The position numbers and the translations under genes were made by a program. Of a stretch of DNA of 64,000 nucleotides, positions 53,905 to 62,802 are shown in pieces (positions within the stretch are counted from its first letter, which is position 1; each line of letters opens with the position of its first letter). Source of the DNA: Bacillus sp. SB49 (GTDB lineage: Bacteria > Bacillota > Bacilli > Bacillales > Halobacillaceae); the NCBI RefSeq assembly GCF_000469135.2, contig NZ_CP048117.1, forward strand, positions 2,641,501 to 2,705,500. Reading direction: 5' to 3'. The notes beneath the pieces are model-generated. The model saw only the letters and a program-made list of their open reading frames with translations. It was not told where the DNA came from and made no database searches.

Positions 53905-54840
53905 ATGCTGAATCCGAACTGCTGGAATGAATTTGATCGTTTGAAGACTGTCATCGTCTGTACACCATCCTGTCTCGATATTCCCGATCAGAAAACTGCG
54001 GATTATGTGCAGTGGGAAAAGCCCGTCCAATCCGACAAAGCTAGGGCCTCTTTCGAAGGCATGGTGGATGCGATGAAGACAGAGGGTGTGGAAGTGATCA
54101 ACTACTGCAATTACTTGTCTAAAGAGGACCAAAACACCCATAAACAATTAATCAACCGTTATTTCACAAGAGATCTTGCCTGCAGTTTCGGATCGATATT
54201 CATCCCTGGTGAAGCTGGCACCTCTCTAAGACGGCCGGAATACCGGCTTGCGCATCCTCTTTTTGAGAAATGGACAAGTCCTGACCAATATTCTGTTGAC
54301 TGGAACGATCCTCTGCACGCGCTCGAATTTGGAGATGTTCTCCTTCTCAGCAGAGATGCCGTCTTTATCAATGTAGGATTACGCTCCAGTCACGAGAGCG
54401 CACGACTTTTGAAAGATCGACTGCTTGCAAGCGGATTCTCAGAAGTCGGTATCATTGATCTGCCCCGACAAGGAGCGGAAATGCACTTGGATATGAACTG
54501 CGCCATCATAGGTGCGACTTCCATCCTCTGCAAAAGCTACATGCGTTTCTTTCCTGTGGAAGTATGGAAGGAGGATGGTGCTTCGTATATGATGACAGGC
54601 CCCTTCCTTGAGCGTCACGGTTATTCCCCCGTGTGGACCGATGATGTAAAGCATACTGTCGCAGATATTAACTTTCTTAATTTGGATCCGGAAACCATCC
54701 TGATCAGTACGAAAGCCAACAAAAAAATTCTTAAAGAAGATGTCTTCCGAAAGAAGCGGCTGATTGAAATTGATGTTGATGAACTGGAAAAAGGCGGTGG
54801 TGGAATACGCTGCATGACGCTGCCTGTGACAAGAGAATAA
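53905..54840 (+). CDS. Arginine deiminase/DDAH-type amidinohydrolase family protein
   Basis: A 311-residue protein of the guanidine-modifying enzyme superfamily (ADI/DDAH/amidinotransferase). Motifs: LEFGDVLLLSRDAVFI (EFGD acidic site), EMHLDMNCAIIG with the catalytic His, and GGGGIRCMTLPVTRE with the nucleophile C303. Members hydrolyse arginine or N-substituted arginines to citrulline or amines. The exact substrate is unknown, but its neighbours (LysE exporter, YqcI/GntA heme protein, permease) suggest N-modified arginine/guanidine metabolism. The ATG follows AGGGGGAACGTGTT. Own terminator. Confidence 0.82.
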   Translation: MLNPNCWNEFDRLKTVIVCTPSCLDIPDQKTADYVQWEKPVQSDKARASFEGMVDAMKTEGVEVINYCNYLSKEDQNTHKQLINRYFTRDLACSFGSIFIPGEAGTSLRRPEYRLAHPLFEKWTSPDQYSVDWNDPLHALEFGDVLLLSRDAVFINVGLRSSHESARLLKDRLLASGFSEVGIIDLPRQGAEMHLDMNCAIIGATSILCKSYMRFFPVEVWKEDGASYMMTGPFLERHGYSPVWTDDVKHTVADINFLNLDPETILISTKANKKILKEDVFRKKRLIEIDVDELEKGGGGIRCMTLPVTRE

Positions 54841-54842
54841 AA

Positions 54843-54868
54843 AAAGCTGCTCCTTCAGGGGCAGCTTT
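54843..54868 (+). terminator. Terminator of the DDAH-type gene
   Basis: AAAGCTGCTCC (54843-54853) pairs with GGGGCAGCTTT (54858-54868), one G-U. Confidence 0.8.
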
Positions 54869-54890
54869 CTGTTTTTTAAGCATAAAAAAA

Positions 54891-54913
54891 CCACCAATAG
54901 TATGTATTGGTGG
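54891..54913 (-). terminator. Terminator of ssrA overlapping the tmRNA 3' end
   Basis: In the transcript CCACCAATA pairs perfectly with TATTGGTGG around a 5-nt loop, followed by TTTTTTT. The 5' arm begins with the tmRNA terminal CCACCA, so the mature 3' end is released from inside the stem. Confidence 0.8.
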
Positions 54914-55268
54914 AGACGGTGGGAGTCGAACCCACGTCCGGAGATATCGGCACTCGGGCTTCTACGGGCGTAGTTGATATATTATCATTCACTACCTCTT
55001 CGGCCTATCAACAGGCTTCCGAGGAGCTAGCCTGATTAGTCTCTTCGTCTCTCCTCAGGCGGTGGAGAAACGCGTAGCCCACTTCAGTTTGAGACCCTTC
55101 ATCCAGCACATGGGCGATGCCGGGAAGGATCAGCTATAGACTACTTACGCAGCTACAGCTAGGTTTTGTTTAGATTCGCCAGTTATTATAGGCAAATGAC
55201 GGTTTACGAGACGTCGCTCGACTCGCGACCCGAGCTCGACCTATCCCCGTCGAATCCGTAACGTCCCC
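54908..55268 (-). ncRNA. ssrA: tmRNA (ssrA)
   Basis: A 361-nt transfer-messenger RNA. The 5' end GGGGACG pairs with CGTCTCC before the encoded CCA 3' end (7-bp acceptor). ACGGATTCGACGGGG and GTGGGTTCGACTCCCAC (T arm) are present. The tag frame reads GGC GAA TCT AAA CAA AAC CTA GCT GTA GCT GCG TAA, giving the tag (A)GESKQNLAVAA, short for a bacillus but with the usual degradation end. It rescues stalled ribosomes with SmpB, whose gene is directly upstream, as in B. subtilis. Confidence 0.95.
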
Positions 55269-55328
55269 GTTAGGATTAAAAGGGAGTACAGTCAAGCTGT
55301 ATCCAATGTCATATTGACGACAAATATT

Positions 55329-55356
55329 ATTATAACAGAAACATTTATTTTTTCAA
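55329..55356 (-). promoter_or_regulatory. Promoter of ssrA
   Basis: TTGAAA (55351-55356), 16-bp spacer, TATAAT (55329-55334) on the minus strand between smpB and ssrA. The transcript would carry a ~55-nt 5' leader removed by RNase P. Confidence 0.75.
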
Positions 55357-55363
55357 CCCGGAG

Positions 55364-55828
55364 CTACCGCAGGCTGTCTTTCATGGCGCGGTCAATTTCC
55401 CGCTTCTGCTGTTTCTGCTTCAAGTCTTCCCGTTTGTCATATTTCTTCTTCCCTTTACCGAGTCCAATTAAAACCTTCGCTACCCCGTTTTTTATATAGA
55501 CTTTGAGCGGTACGACCGAATACCCTTTCTGCTGGGTCTGACCAATAAGCTGGTTGATTTCTTTTCGGTGCAGAAGCAGTTTACGCGCCCGAGTCGGGTC
55601 GTGATTGAAGATGTTCCCCTGTTCATAAGGCGAAATATGCATGTTATGGAGAAACACTTCCCCTTTATTAATCCGGGCGAAGCTGTCTTTCAAATTTAGG
55701 CGTCCATTACGGATCGACTTGATCTCCGTGCCCTGAAGGACAATGCCCGCTTCAAACGTCTCTTCTATATGGTAATCATGACGTGCTTTTTTATTTTGTG
55801 CTAATGTCTTTCCGTTTCCCTTAGGCAT
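55364..55828 (-). CDS. smpB: SsrA-binding protein SmpB
   Basis: A 154-residue OB-fold RNA-binding protein. Conserved: [39 protein letters not shown], and NPRRxRKLLLHR-type [12 protein letters not shown]. The C-terminal basic tail ([20 protein letters not shown]) reads the mRNA channel. It delivers tmRNA to stalled ribosomes. It lies directly upstream of ssrA on the same strand; rnr, its neighbour in B. subtilis, is separated here by two inserted plus-strand genes. Confidence 0.95.
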   Translation of the reverse strand: MPKGNGKTLAQNKKARHDYHIEETFEAGIVLQGTEIKSIRNGRLNLKDSFARINKGEVFLHNMHISPYEQGNIFNHDPTRARKLLLHRKEINQLIGQTQQKGYSVVPLKVYIKNGVAKVLIGLGKGKKKYDKREDLKQKQQKREIDRAMKDSLR

Positions 55829-55983
55829 AAGCTTTCCTCCTCTTTCGCGTACCTTCTATTGTACCAAATGTACCCGTTGTTTCCAATTCCAAACGAACGT
55901 CGCAATTATCTGATTTATTAGAATAGACTTCTTTAAACGGCATATGAGAAGATGGATGTATATATAGAAAAGGAGAACAAGCG

Positions 55984-56868
55984 ATGGCTGATATAAGGCG
56001 CTTAACACGAAACGACTATGATGTCTTTAAGCGAATGGATACAGGAATAGAAGATGATTACGTGCTGCGTATCTTTCCACGTTTAGTGGAATCGGATAGC
56101 GAGTACTTGTACGGGATGTTTGAAGACGATGCCCTCCTTTCCATCTGCGGCATCAGTCTATATGGCAAGGGACGTTATGCGATGCTGGGGCGGCTGCGGA
56201 GTGACCGACGGCACCAAGGAAAGGGCTGCTCCACCAACCTGCTTTCCCGCGTTATTGAAGATTTTCAAATAAATGAGAATATCCGTTGGTTCGGAGGGCA
56301 CACACAAATAAACAACAAAGCAGCGAGAAGAGTATTTTCCAAACTCGGTTTTCACGGTGAATCGGTTACTCATGCCGTCATTCTTAAGAAACCAGAGCAC
56401 TTGAAAGGGCACACACCAGGGCCTGTCTGGGAGGAAGTCACCGATCCCTCTCATAAACGCAGCCTTCTGATGCAGTACGCTTCAAAGGTTTTCCCTTATG
56501 AATGCTACTATCCCCTTCCCTACGACGAGGTATTCTTTACAGATGCTTACATGAAAGCTTCCTCTTTCTACATAAACAAAGCAGAGGATCGTTTTATGAT
56601 CATTAGAAATGATGTAAAAGGTGAAGCATATGCCCATGTGAAATACAGTTGGGATGATGCTTTTCATCAACCCGGTTTTTATGAAACCGTGCTGGAGTAC
56701 TGGAAGAAGAACAGCGAAAATGATGGGTGCTGGTTTGACTTTACCGAAGCAGGCTTCCAAACCATCCCAAACACGACTGCCTTTGAATTTCAGGACCCTT
56801 GGATCCTGTACGGACAATGGAAGCGGAACCATCTTGACTTTTTAATGAAATCAACCTGTAAGTATTGA
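55984..56868 (+). CDS. GNAT-family N-acetyltransferase
   Basis: A 294-residue protein. The N-terminal GNAT domain (about 1-145) has the acetyl-CoA loop in LRSDRRHQGKGCSTNLLSRV and the C-terminal strand NNKAARRVFSKLGF. The second half (about 155-294) does not look like a known catalytic domain but has a GNAT-like strand order (FMIIRNDVKGEAYAHVKYSW), so it may be a degenerate second domain. Substrate unknown. Start ATG behind AAAGGAG. It is not part of the B. subtilis rnr-smpB neighbourhood. Confidence 0.75.
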   Translation: MADIRRLTRNDYDVFKRMDTGIEDDYVLRIFPRLVESDSEYLYGMFEDDALLSICGISLYGKGRYAMLGRLRSDRRHQGKGCSTNLLSRVIEDFQINENIRWFGGHTQINNKAARRVFSKLGFHGESVTHAVILKKPEHLKGHTPGPVWEEVTDPSHKRSLLMQYASKVFPYECYYPLPYDEVFFTDAYMKASSFYINKAEDRFMIIRNDVKGEAYAHVKYSWDDAFHQPGFYETVLEYWKKNSENDGCWFDFTEAGFQTIPNTTAFEFQDPWILYGQWKRNHLDFLMKSTCKY

Positions 56869-56935
56869 CACGAGTGGGTTTAGTCTTTAAAATCCTGATG
56901 GTGAAACTTCTTCTCCAGAAAGGATAAATGATAAA

Positions 56936-57355
56936 ATGAACTTTATTCAAGCCGTACAGCTGTTGGACGAAGGTAATGCATTACGACGTACTTCATGGAC
57001 AAGTGCTGGATATATAACGAAGGACGAACAAGGAACGATAAGCTTCTTCGATCACAATGAACCGGCTATCTATCAACTCTCCACGACAGACGCTCTCGCA
57101 GACGACTGGGAGCAGGTAGAAAAAGACCGCTGGACGATCGTTTCCGTTTCTCACGATCGTGAACTGATGCAGGGCAGACTGTTCGTTTCCTACCAAATCT
57201 GCGCAGAACACAACGGCGAGGTTTTGAACAATCATTTGATCGACGAGCAGGAGCTGCCTCAATGGGCGCGCTATGTCGATGTAGACCTAAAAACCTCTTC
57301 CCGTCACCTCAACGAAAAAGACATCGAGAACGTACAGAACAAACTCAGTGCCTAA
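56936..57355 (+). CDS. Tad2/DUF2829-like protein with C-terminal extension
   Basis: A 139-residue protein. Residues 1-62 match the DUF2829 (Thoeris anti-defence Tad2) pattern: MNFIQAVQLLDEGNALRRTS at the start (EAL-x-EGKKVRR-W type), a middle strand pair, and DDWEQV at the end. Tad2 proteins bind the cyclic ADP-ribose signal of Thoeris. The C-terminal ~75 residues (WTIVSVSHDRELMQGRLFVS, YQICAEHNGEVLNNHLID) are not typical. Chromosomal DUF2829 proteins may have housekeeping roles; anti-defence is not shown. It follows the acetyltransferase gene by 67 bp. Confidence 0.65.
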   Translation: MNFIQAVQLLDEGNALRRTSWTSAGYITKDEQGTISFFDHNEPAIYQLSTTDALADDWEQVEKDRWTIVSVSHDRELMQGRLFVSYQICAEHNGEVLNNHLIDEQELPQWARYVDVDLKTSSRHLNEKDIENVQNKLSA

Positions 57356-57360
57356 ACAAA

Positions 57361-57385
57361 AAAGCCGTCCGCAATGGACGGCTTT
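57361..57385. terminator. Bidirectional terminator between Tad2-like gene and rnr
   Basis: AAAGCCGTCC (57361-57370) pairs with GGACGGCTTT (57376-57385), T run on the right. Confidence 0.85.
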
Positions 57386-57389
57386 TTTG

Positions 57390-59681
57390 TTATTTTTTCT
57401 TTTTCTTGCTTCCTTTTTTAGGAACGCCTTTATTTCTATAAAATGGTTTGTTTCCTTTTTGCTTGTTTTTCTTCTTATCTTTCTTCCGTTCCGGTCCTTT
57501 GGATTTAATCTGCTTCGGACGCTCCGGACGGGGACGCTGTTTACGGGGCTTCATACCGTCAATTTCGAAATCCACAACCCGTTCATCAAGATTTACATTC
57601 GTCACACGGATGGTGACTTCATCTCCAATACGGAAGACGTTCCCGGTCCTTTCTCCAATCATAGCGAACTGGTTTTCGTGGAAGGAATAGTAATCATCTG
57701 TTAAAGTACTAACATGAACAAGGCCCTCCACTGTATTCGGTAATTCAACGAACATACCGAAACTGGTGATGGAACTGATGACACCTTCAAACTCTTCCCC
57801 GATTTTATCCTGCATGAATTCCGCTTTTTTCAAATCATCTGTTTCCCGTTCGGCATCAACTGCCGCCCGTTCCATTTCGGACGAATGGCGGGCGATCTCC
57901 GGCATTTGATCTTTCCAATGCTTACGCGTCTTATAATCCAGCTTATCTTCTACAAGGTAAGTGCGGATCAGGCGATGCACAATTAAGTCCGGGTAACGGC
58001 GGATCGGAGATGTAAAGTGCGTATAGAAATCCGTTGCAAGACCGAAGTGTCCAAGGCTCTGCGGATCATACTTAGCCTGCTGCATGGATCTGAGCATCAG
58101 TTTTGATATGATCATGTCTTCCTGCGTCCCTTTGACTTCTTCCAACACTTTCTGCAGCGCCTGCGGGTGAACACTCTCGGCAGAGCCTTTCACGACATAG
58201 CCCAGGTTTGCTACAAATTCAAAGAACTTTTGCAGTTTCTCTTCATCCGGGTCCTGGTGAATCCGGTGAATGAAAGGGACCTCCATCCAGTGGAAGTGCT
58301 CCGCAACGGTTTCGTTGGCTGCAAGCATGAATTCTTCAATCAAACGCTCTGCCACCGACCGTTCCCGAAGCTTGACATCGACTGCTTTTCCTTCTTCGTC
58401 CACAACGACGCCGGCTTCTTTGAAATCGAAATCGATAGCTCCGCGTCCCATGCGTTTTCCGCGCAGCGTGCTGGCCAGTCTTTCCATTTCCCGGAACATC
58501 GGTACAAGGCTCTCATATTTCTTAATGAGTTCCTCATCCTCATCTTCAAGAATGCTGTTTACATCTTTATATGTCATTCGTTCATTTGTCTTGATCACAC
58601 TTTGGAAAATTTCATGTTGGACTACTTCACCGCTGCTGTCGATTTCCATCTCGCAGGACAACGTCAACCTGTCCACCTGAGGATTCAGAGAGCAGATTCC
58701 ATTCGATAACCGGTGAGGAATCATAGGAATAACCCGATCCACCAAATACACACTGGTCGCGCGTTCCCTCGCTTCTTTATCAATAGGAGATCCGTCTTTG
58801 ACATAATAGGAAACATCTGCGATATGAACACCGAGTTTGAAATGGCCGTTATCCAGTTTCTTCACTGTAACCGCGTCATCCAAGTCCTTCGCATCCGCCC
58901 CGTCAATCGTAACGATCGTTTCATCACGAAGATCCCGACGGTTCTTAATTTCATCTTCACTGATTGTCTCCGGTGTATCCGCTGCCTGCTGCAGCACTTC
59001 TTCCGGAAAGTCCACCTTAATTCCGTGCTTATATATAATGGAAATGATATCGATACCCGGGTCATTTTTGTGACCAAGTATTTCAACAATTTCACCTTCC
59101 GCACTCATACGCCCTTCAGGGAATTTGGTGATATTGACGATGACTTTATGGCCGTCCACCGCACCATTCGTCTGTCCCTTCGGAATGAAAATATCATTAG
59201 GGATACGTTTATCATCCGCAATGACAAAACCGAAATTGCGGCTGGATTCATAGGTCCCCACCACGCGGGTTGTCGCTCTTTCAAGAATTCTGATAACCGC
59301 ACCTTCCGGCCTTGTTCCATCTTCCTTCCGCTTCTCAATTCGAACAAGTACTTTGTCATTGTTCATGGAAGAATTCAAATCGGAATGATGGATGTACACA
59401 TCATCTTTGTCTTCCTCATCAGGAATGAGGAATGCGAAACCTTTGGCATGCATTTGGATTCGTCCACGGATCAAATTCATCTTCTCCGGTAGACCGAAGC
59501 GGTTTTTCCTAGTACGAACGAGCTCCCCTTCCTCTTCAAGACTGTTCAGCGTCTTCATTAATTCCTTAAATGAATCAGCCCCATCAAGTTCCAATGCATC
59601 CTGCAATTCTTCGACGGATAATGGTTTGGAAATATGCTCCTGGAATAAATCTAATATCTTCTGCTTTAATTCTGAACTCAA
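57390..59681 (-). CDS. rnr: Ribonuclease R
   Basis: A 763-residue 3'-5' exoribonuclease. Order: N-terminal winged helix (about 1-65), cold-shock domains (about 70-215), RNB catalytic domain (about 250-575, with [12 protein letters not shown] metal-binding Asp cluster and [14 protein letters not shown]), S1 domain (about 620-705: [20 protein letters not shown]) and a Lys-rich tail typical of RNase R. It degrades structured RNA and works with tmRNA/SmpB on defective mRNA. Start is TTG 59681 behind AGGAGGTAAGACAAA. It follows the esterase gene by 42 nt. Confidence 0.95.
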   Translation of the reverse strand: MSSELKQKILDLFQEHISKPLSVEELQDALELDGADSFKELMKTLNSLEEEGELVRTRKNRFGLPEKMNLIRGRIQMHAKGFAFLIPDEEDKDDVYIHHSDLNSSMNNDKVLVRIEKRKEDGTRPEGAVIRILERATTRVVGTYESSRNFGFVIADDKRIPNDIFIPKGQTNGAVDGHKVIVNITKFPEGRMSAEGEIVEILGHKNDPGIDIISIIYKHGIKVDFPEEVLQQAADTPETISEDEIKNRRDLRDETIVTIDGADAKDLDDAVTVKKLDNGHFKLGVHIADVSYYVKDGSPIDKEARERATSVYLVDRVIPMIPHRLSNGICSLNPQVDRLTLSCEMEIDSSGEVVQHEIFQSVIKTNERMTYKDVNSILEDEDEELIKKYESLVPMFREMERLASTLRGKRMGRGAIDFDFKEAGVVVDEEGKAVDVKLRERSVAERLIEEFMLAANETVAEHFHWMEVPFIHRIHQDPDEEKLQKFFEFVANLGYVVKGSAESVHPQALQKVLEEVKGTQEDMIISKLMLRSMQQAKYDPQSLGHFGLATDFYTHFTSPIRRYPDLIVHRLIRTYLVEDKLDYKTRKHWKDQMPEIARHSSEMERAAVDAERETDDLKKAEFMQDKIGEEFEGVISSITSFGMFVELPNTVEGLVHVSTLTDDYYSFHENQFAMIGERTGNVFRIGDEVTIRVTNVNLDERVVDFEIDGMKPRKQRPRPERPKQIKSKGPERKKDKKKNKQKGNKPFYRNKGVPKKGSKKKKK

Positions 59682-59723
59682 TTTGTCTTACCTCCTTTTA
59701 AATGAAGGACAAGACTCCGGTGT

Positions 59724-60467
59724 TTATGACCAATCCAATGATTCAAGGAATTCAAGTATATCTTCGTGAAGCTGTTCCTTTTCCTTATCCATCGTAATGA
59801 CATGCCCGGAGTTTTTGTACCATTTAATATCTTTTTGATCTGCTTCCACCTGCTCATAGATGTAGTCAGCACTATCTGTGTTGATCATGTCATCCTGTGC
59901 AGCCTGGACAACGAAAGTCGGTGTGTAGATTTGGTCGACTTCATCGTGTACGCTTGTGATAAAAGCGCCAAGTTGTTTGAACATTTCAGACGATTCATCG
60001 AGCAGCTCAGCTACCTCTTTATCAATCGTTTCTTTATCTTTGCCTTCCAGTTGTTTGTACTGTCTTGCTTTGAATTCAAATCCTTGTGTGAGCTGTTTTT
60101 CGTTATCGAAGAACATCGGTGCACACATCGTAACAAGACCTTTAATCGGTTCGGAATAAGCGGTTTTCAATCCGAGCACACCGCCTAGGGAAAGACCAGC
60201 GACTGCAATCTTCTCGTAACCGGAATCCCTTAGATGGTTTAAGGAATCCTGTACATCCTTCCACCAATCCTCCGGTCTTGCATCGATCAAAGCTTCCAGT
60301 TCACGGCCGTGCCCTCTGTAAATGGGCGCATGAGCCGTATATCCGTTCTTTTGAAGGAATCGTCCCAGCATTCTCACATCGGCAGAATGCCCCGTGAATC
60401 CATGTAGTAATAATACCGCACGTTCTCCTCCTTCAAACGTAAATGGCTGAGGTTGTTTGATTTTCAT
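59724..60467 (-). CDS. est: Carboxylesterase (YvaK/Est30-type)
   Basis: A 247-residue alpha/beta hydrolase. Oxyanion region LLLHGFTGHSADVRML; nucleophile elbow GLSLGG (Ser about 94); Asp in VVQAAQDDMINTDSAD; catalytic His in KNSGHVITMD near 226. Length and motifs match Geobacillus Est30/B. subtilis YvaK, a short-chain carboxylesterase. It lies between secG and rnr as in B. subtilis; natural substrate is unknown. Confidence 0.88.
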   Translation of the reverse strand: MKIKQPQPFTFEGGERAVLLLHGFTGHSADVRMLGRFLQKNGYTAHAPIYRGHGRELEALIDARPEDWWKDVQDSLNHLRDSGYEKIAVAGLSLGGVLGLKTAYSEPIKGLVTMCAPMFFDNEKQLTQGFEFKARQYKQLEGKDKETIDKEVAELLDESSEMFKQLGAFITSVHDEVDQIYTPTFVVQAAQDDMINTDSADYIYEQVEADQKDIKWYKNSGHVITMDKEKEQLHEDILEFLESLDWS

Positions 60468-60612
60468 ATGTCATTCTCTCCTTACCTTCATCATTGTCCT
60501 AATTACGCAATTTCATTCTCTTACACAATCGTTTCTATTTTATCAAATGCAAGAAGAAGTGGCATTTCCTTTCCATGCATGCAGATCATGGAAGCAGGGG
60601 AATAAATAGAAA

Positions 60613-60637
60613 AACCGCGCTTAAAATAGGCGCGGTC
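60613..60637 (-). terminator. Terminator of secG
   Basis: ACCGCGC (60614-60620) pairs with GCGCGGT (60630-60636); an A run on the left gives the U tract on the minus strand. Confidence 0.7.
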
Positions 60638-60656
60638 TTATGTGCATCATTTTGTT

Positions 60657-60890
60657 TTACCCGAGAATATATGTCGCCAAGAAAGCGAAAACGAAGAACA
60701 GAACTCCTGTCACGATAGTTGCTCTGTGAAGGACTGCATCAATCCCTCTTGCTTTTTGCTTACCGAACAGCTGTTCCGCTCCGCCGGAAATAGCTCCGGA
60801 CAGCCCGGCACTCTTTCCTGACTGCAGAAGAACCAGAATGATCAAAATAACCGTATCAATCGTCAATAAAGTAATCGCAAGTGTTTCCAT
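60657..60890 (-). CDS. secG: Preprotein translocase subunit SecG
   Basis: A 77-residue membrane protein with two hydrophobic helices (about 5-24 and 53-75) joined by a cytoplasmic loop with [20 protein letters not shown], the SecG signature. It stimulates SecYE translocation. The ATG at 60890 follows GGGAGG at rather long spacing (11 nt). It is the first gene of the secG-est-rnr block, though a terminator follows it. Confidence 0.93.
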   Translation of the reverse strand: METLAITLLTIDTVILIILVLLQSGKSAGLSGAISGGAEQLFGKQKARGIDAVLHRATIVTGVLFFVFAFLATYILG

Positions 60891-61025
60891 AATATCCAAC
60901 ACCTCCCGGAAGACGTACAAATAACTAGTTTAAATGTAGCATAAACACCTTGTTCCAGCAAGATAATTATCCATTCCACTCTAAAATTTTTTGTAGGTTT
61001 TTCGCGTATTTTGACGAATTTCGTG

Positions 61026-61088
61026 TATAATGTTGAAAGTTATTGATTGTTTTTGATTATTTTTGGTTGCTTTATGTAAGTGCTTACT
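61026..61088 (+). promoter_or_regulatory. fru promoter -10, four tandem 10-bp repeats and cre site
   Basis: TATAAT at 61026-61031 (no good -35). Directly downstream 61033-61072 holds four head-to-tail 10-bp units: TTGAAAGTTA, TTGATTGTTT, TTGATTATTT, TTGGTTGCTT, a layout typical of DeoR-family operators. TGTAAGTGCTTACT (61075-61088) matches the CcpA cre consensus at 13 of 14 positions. Both are just ahead of fruR, fitting autoregulation plus catabolite repression. Confidence 0.6.
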
Positions 61089-61128
61089 TTATTATGGTTG
61101 TAGGAATCATCGGAGAGGAGGATCGTGC

Positions 61129-61878
61129 ATGCTCACGCCAGATCGTCACCAACTCATCCTGAAAGCAGTCAAAAACAATCACACAGCTAAGATACAACAA
61201 CTGGTCGATGCTACGGGTGCTTCTGAATCAACGATCCGTCGTGACTTAGATCATTTGGAAAAGGAAGGGTTGCTGAGACGCGTCCACGGCGGTGCCTCCC
61301 TGAAGAGCTCTGCGAATACGGAACCGACGATGCGCGAGAAAGCTACCAAGTTTCACAAAGAAAAAACTCACATAGCAAAATTTGCCGCATCCCTTGTACA
61401 GGACGGCGATTGCATATTTCTTGATGCGGGTTCCACAACATTCGAAATGATTCCGTACCTTAAGCAAAACGACATCACTGTTGTAACGAACGGTCTATCC
61501 CATCTGGATGCCCTCAATGACCATCAGATAGCGACATACGTCTTAGGTGGAAGGGTCAAACACCGGACCGGCGCAGTCATAGGAGCCGGCGCTTTGGATA
61601 ACTTGAAGCAGTATCGCTTTGATATCTGTTTCATGGGAGCGAACGGCGTCACCCTGGAGGACGGTTTTACGACACCGGATCCTGAAGAAGCTGTTATCAA
61701 ACAAACGACGATCCGTTTTTCGCGGAAGCGTTATGTATTGATTGATCACTCGAAATTCGGGGAAGTCAGCTTCACTAAGATTTCCGATCTATCGGATGCT
61801 GAAATTGTGACAGACTATGATGGAGAAGACTTGAAAGAATATCAAAGCAAAACGAACATAAAGGTTGTGACTACATGA
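61129..61878 (+). CDS. fruR: DeoR-family fructose operon repressor FruR
   Basis: A 249-residue regulator. N-terminal DeoR winged helix (about 1-57: RHQLILKAVKNNHTAKIQQL, SESTIRRDLDHLEKEGLLRR VHGG) and C-terminal sugar-phosphate sensor domain (about 75-230: FLDAGSTTFEMIPYL, VVTNGL, GANGV, TPDPEEAVIK). It probably senses fructose 1-phosphate and represses fruR-fruK-fruA. The ATG at 61129 follows GAGGAGG. Its last codons overlap fruK (ATGA). Confidence 0.9.
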   Translation: MLTPDRHQLILKAVKNNHTAKIQQLVDATGASESTIRRDLDHLEKEGLLRRVHGGASLKSSANTEPTMREKATKFHKEKTHIAKFAASLVQDGDCIFLDAGSTTFEMIPYLKQNDITVVTNGLSHLDALNDHQIATYVLGGRVKHRTGAVIGAGALDNLKQYRFDICFMGANGVTLEDGFTTPDPEEAVIKQTTIRFSRKRYVLIDHSKFGEVSFTKISDLSDAEIVTDYDGEDLKEYQSKTNIKVVTT

Positions 61879-62789
61879 TTTATACTTGTACATTGAATCC
61901 TTCCATTGATTACATTATGCATGTAGATGGATTCGAAGCCGGTGAATTGAACCGCGCAGAACGGACCTTCTACTACCCGGGCGGAAAAGGAATCAACGTG
62001 TCCCGCGTCATGGGCAGACTCGGTGTCGAAACAAAAGCACTCGGGTTCCTCGGCGGGTTCACGGGAGCGTTTGTAAAAGAAGCTCTTGAAGCGGAAAATG
62101 TATCCCACGACTTCATCGACACGAAGCAGAACACGCGTGTCAATGTTAAGTTGAAGAGCCAGGGTGAGTCTGAAATTAACGGTCCAGGACCTGAAATCTC
62201 AGAAATATTACAGGAAACCCTCCTTACACAAATCCGCAGTATGGATGAGAACGATACGCTTGTGCTTGCAGGAAGTGTCCCTTCCTCCCTGCCATCTGAT
62301 TTCTACGTAACCGTTGTAGGTATCTGCGCAGAGAACGGAACGAAAGTAGTAGCCGATACTTCAGGAAAAGCACTCGAACAGCTGATCGGCCTTCCTTTAT
62401 TCCTGCTGAAACCCAATCACCATGAACTTGGAGAGTTATTTGATGTAACGATAGACTCCAAAGAACTCGCAGCGGAGTATGGGAAGAAACTTTTGGACAA
62501 AGGTGTGGAGCACGTCATTGTATCAATGGGCGGCGAGGGCGCCGTTTATGTAGGAAAAGAGAGCGTTCGTTACGCCAATGTTCCGAAAGGTGTATTGAAG
62601 AATTCAGTAGGAGCCGGCGATTCTGTCGTATCCGGTTTTCTATCTGCCCTTCACCACGGCAAGCCGGAAGAGGAAGCATTCCGCTACGGCGTAGCTTCCG
62701 GAAGTGCTACAGCCTTCCAGGATGACCTTTGTCAGCAGGAAGACGTGGAGAAATTACTGCCAGAAATTAAATTAACTACTATTAAATAA
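61875..62789 (+). CDS. fruK: 1-phosphofructokinase FruK
   Basis: A 304-residue PfkB-family kinase converting fructose 1-phosphate to fructose 1,6-bisphosphate. N-terminal YTCTLNPSIDYIMHVDGFEA; GGKGINVSRVMGRLG; C-terminal ATP/anion-hole motif VGAGDSVVSGFLSAL (Asp base). It overlaps fruR by 4 nt and is followed by fruA after 13 nt, so the three are one operon. Confidence 0.94.
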   Translation: MIYTCTLNPSIDYIMHVDGFEAGELNRAERTFYYPGGKGINVSRVMGRLGVETKALGFLGGFTGAFVKEALEAENVSHDFIDTKQNTRVNVKLKSQGESEINGPGPEISEILQETLLTQIRSMDENDTLVLAGSVPSSLPSDFYVTVVGICAENGTKVVADTSGKALEQLIGLPLFLLKPNHHELGELFDVTIDSKELAAEYGKKLLDKGVEHVIVSMGGEGAVYVGKESVRYANVPKGVLKNSVGAGDSVVSGFLSALHHGKPEEEAFRYGVASGSATAFQDDLCQQEDVEKLLPEIKLTTIK

Positions 62790-62802
62790 GGAGTGTAACC
62801 AT

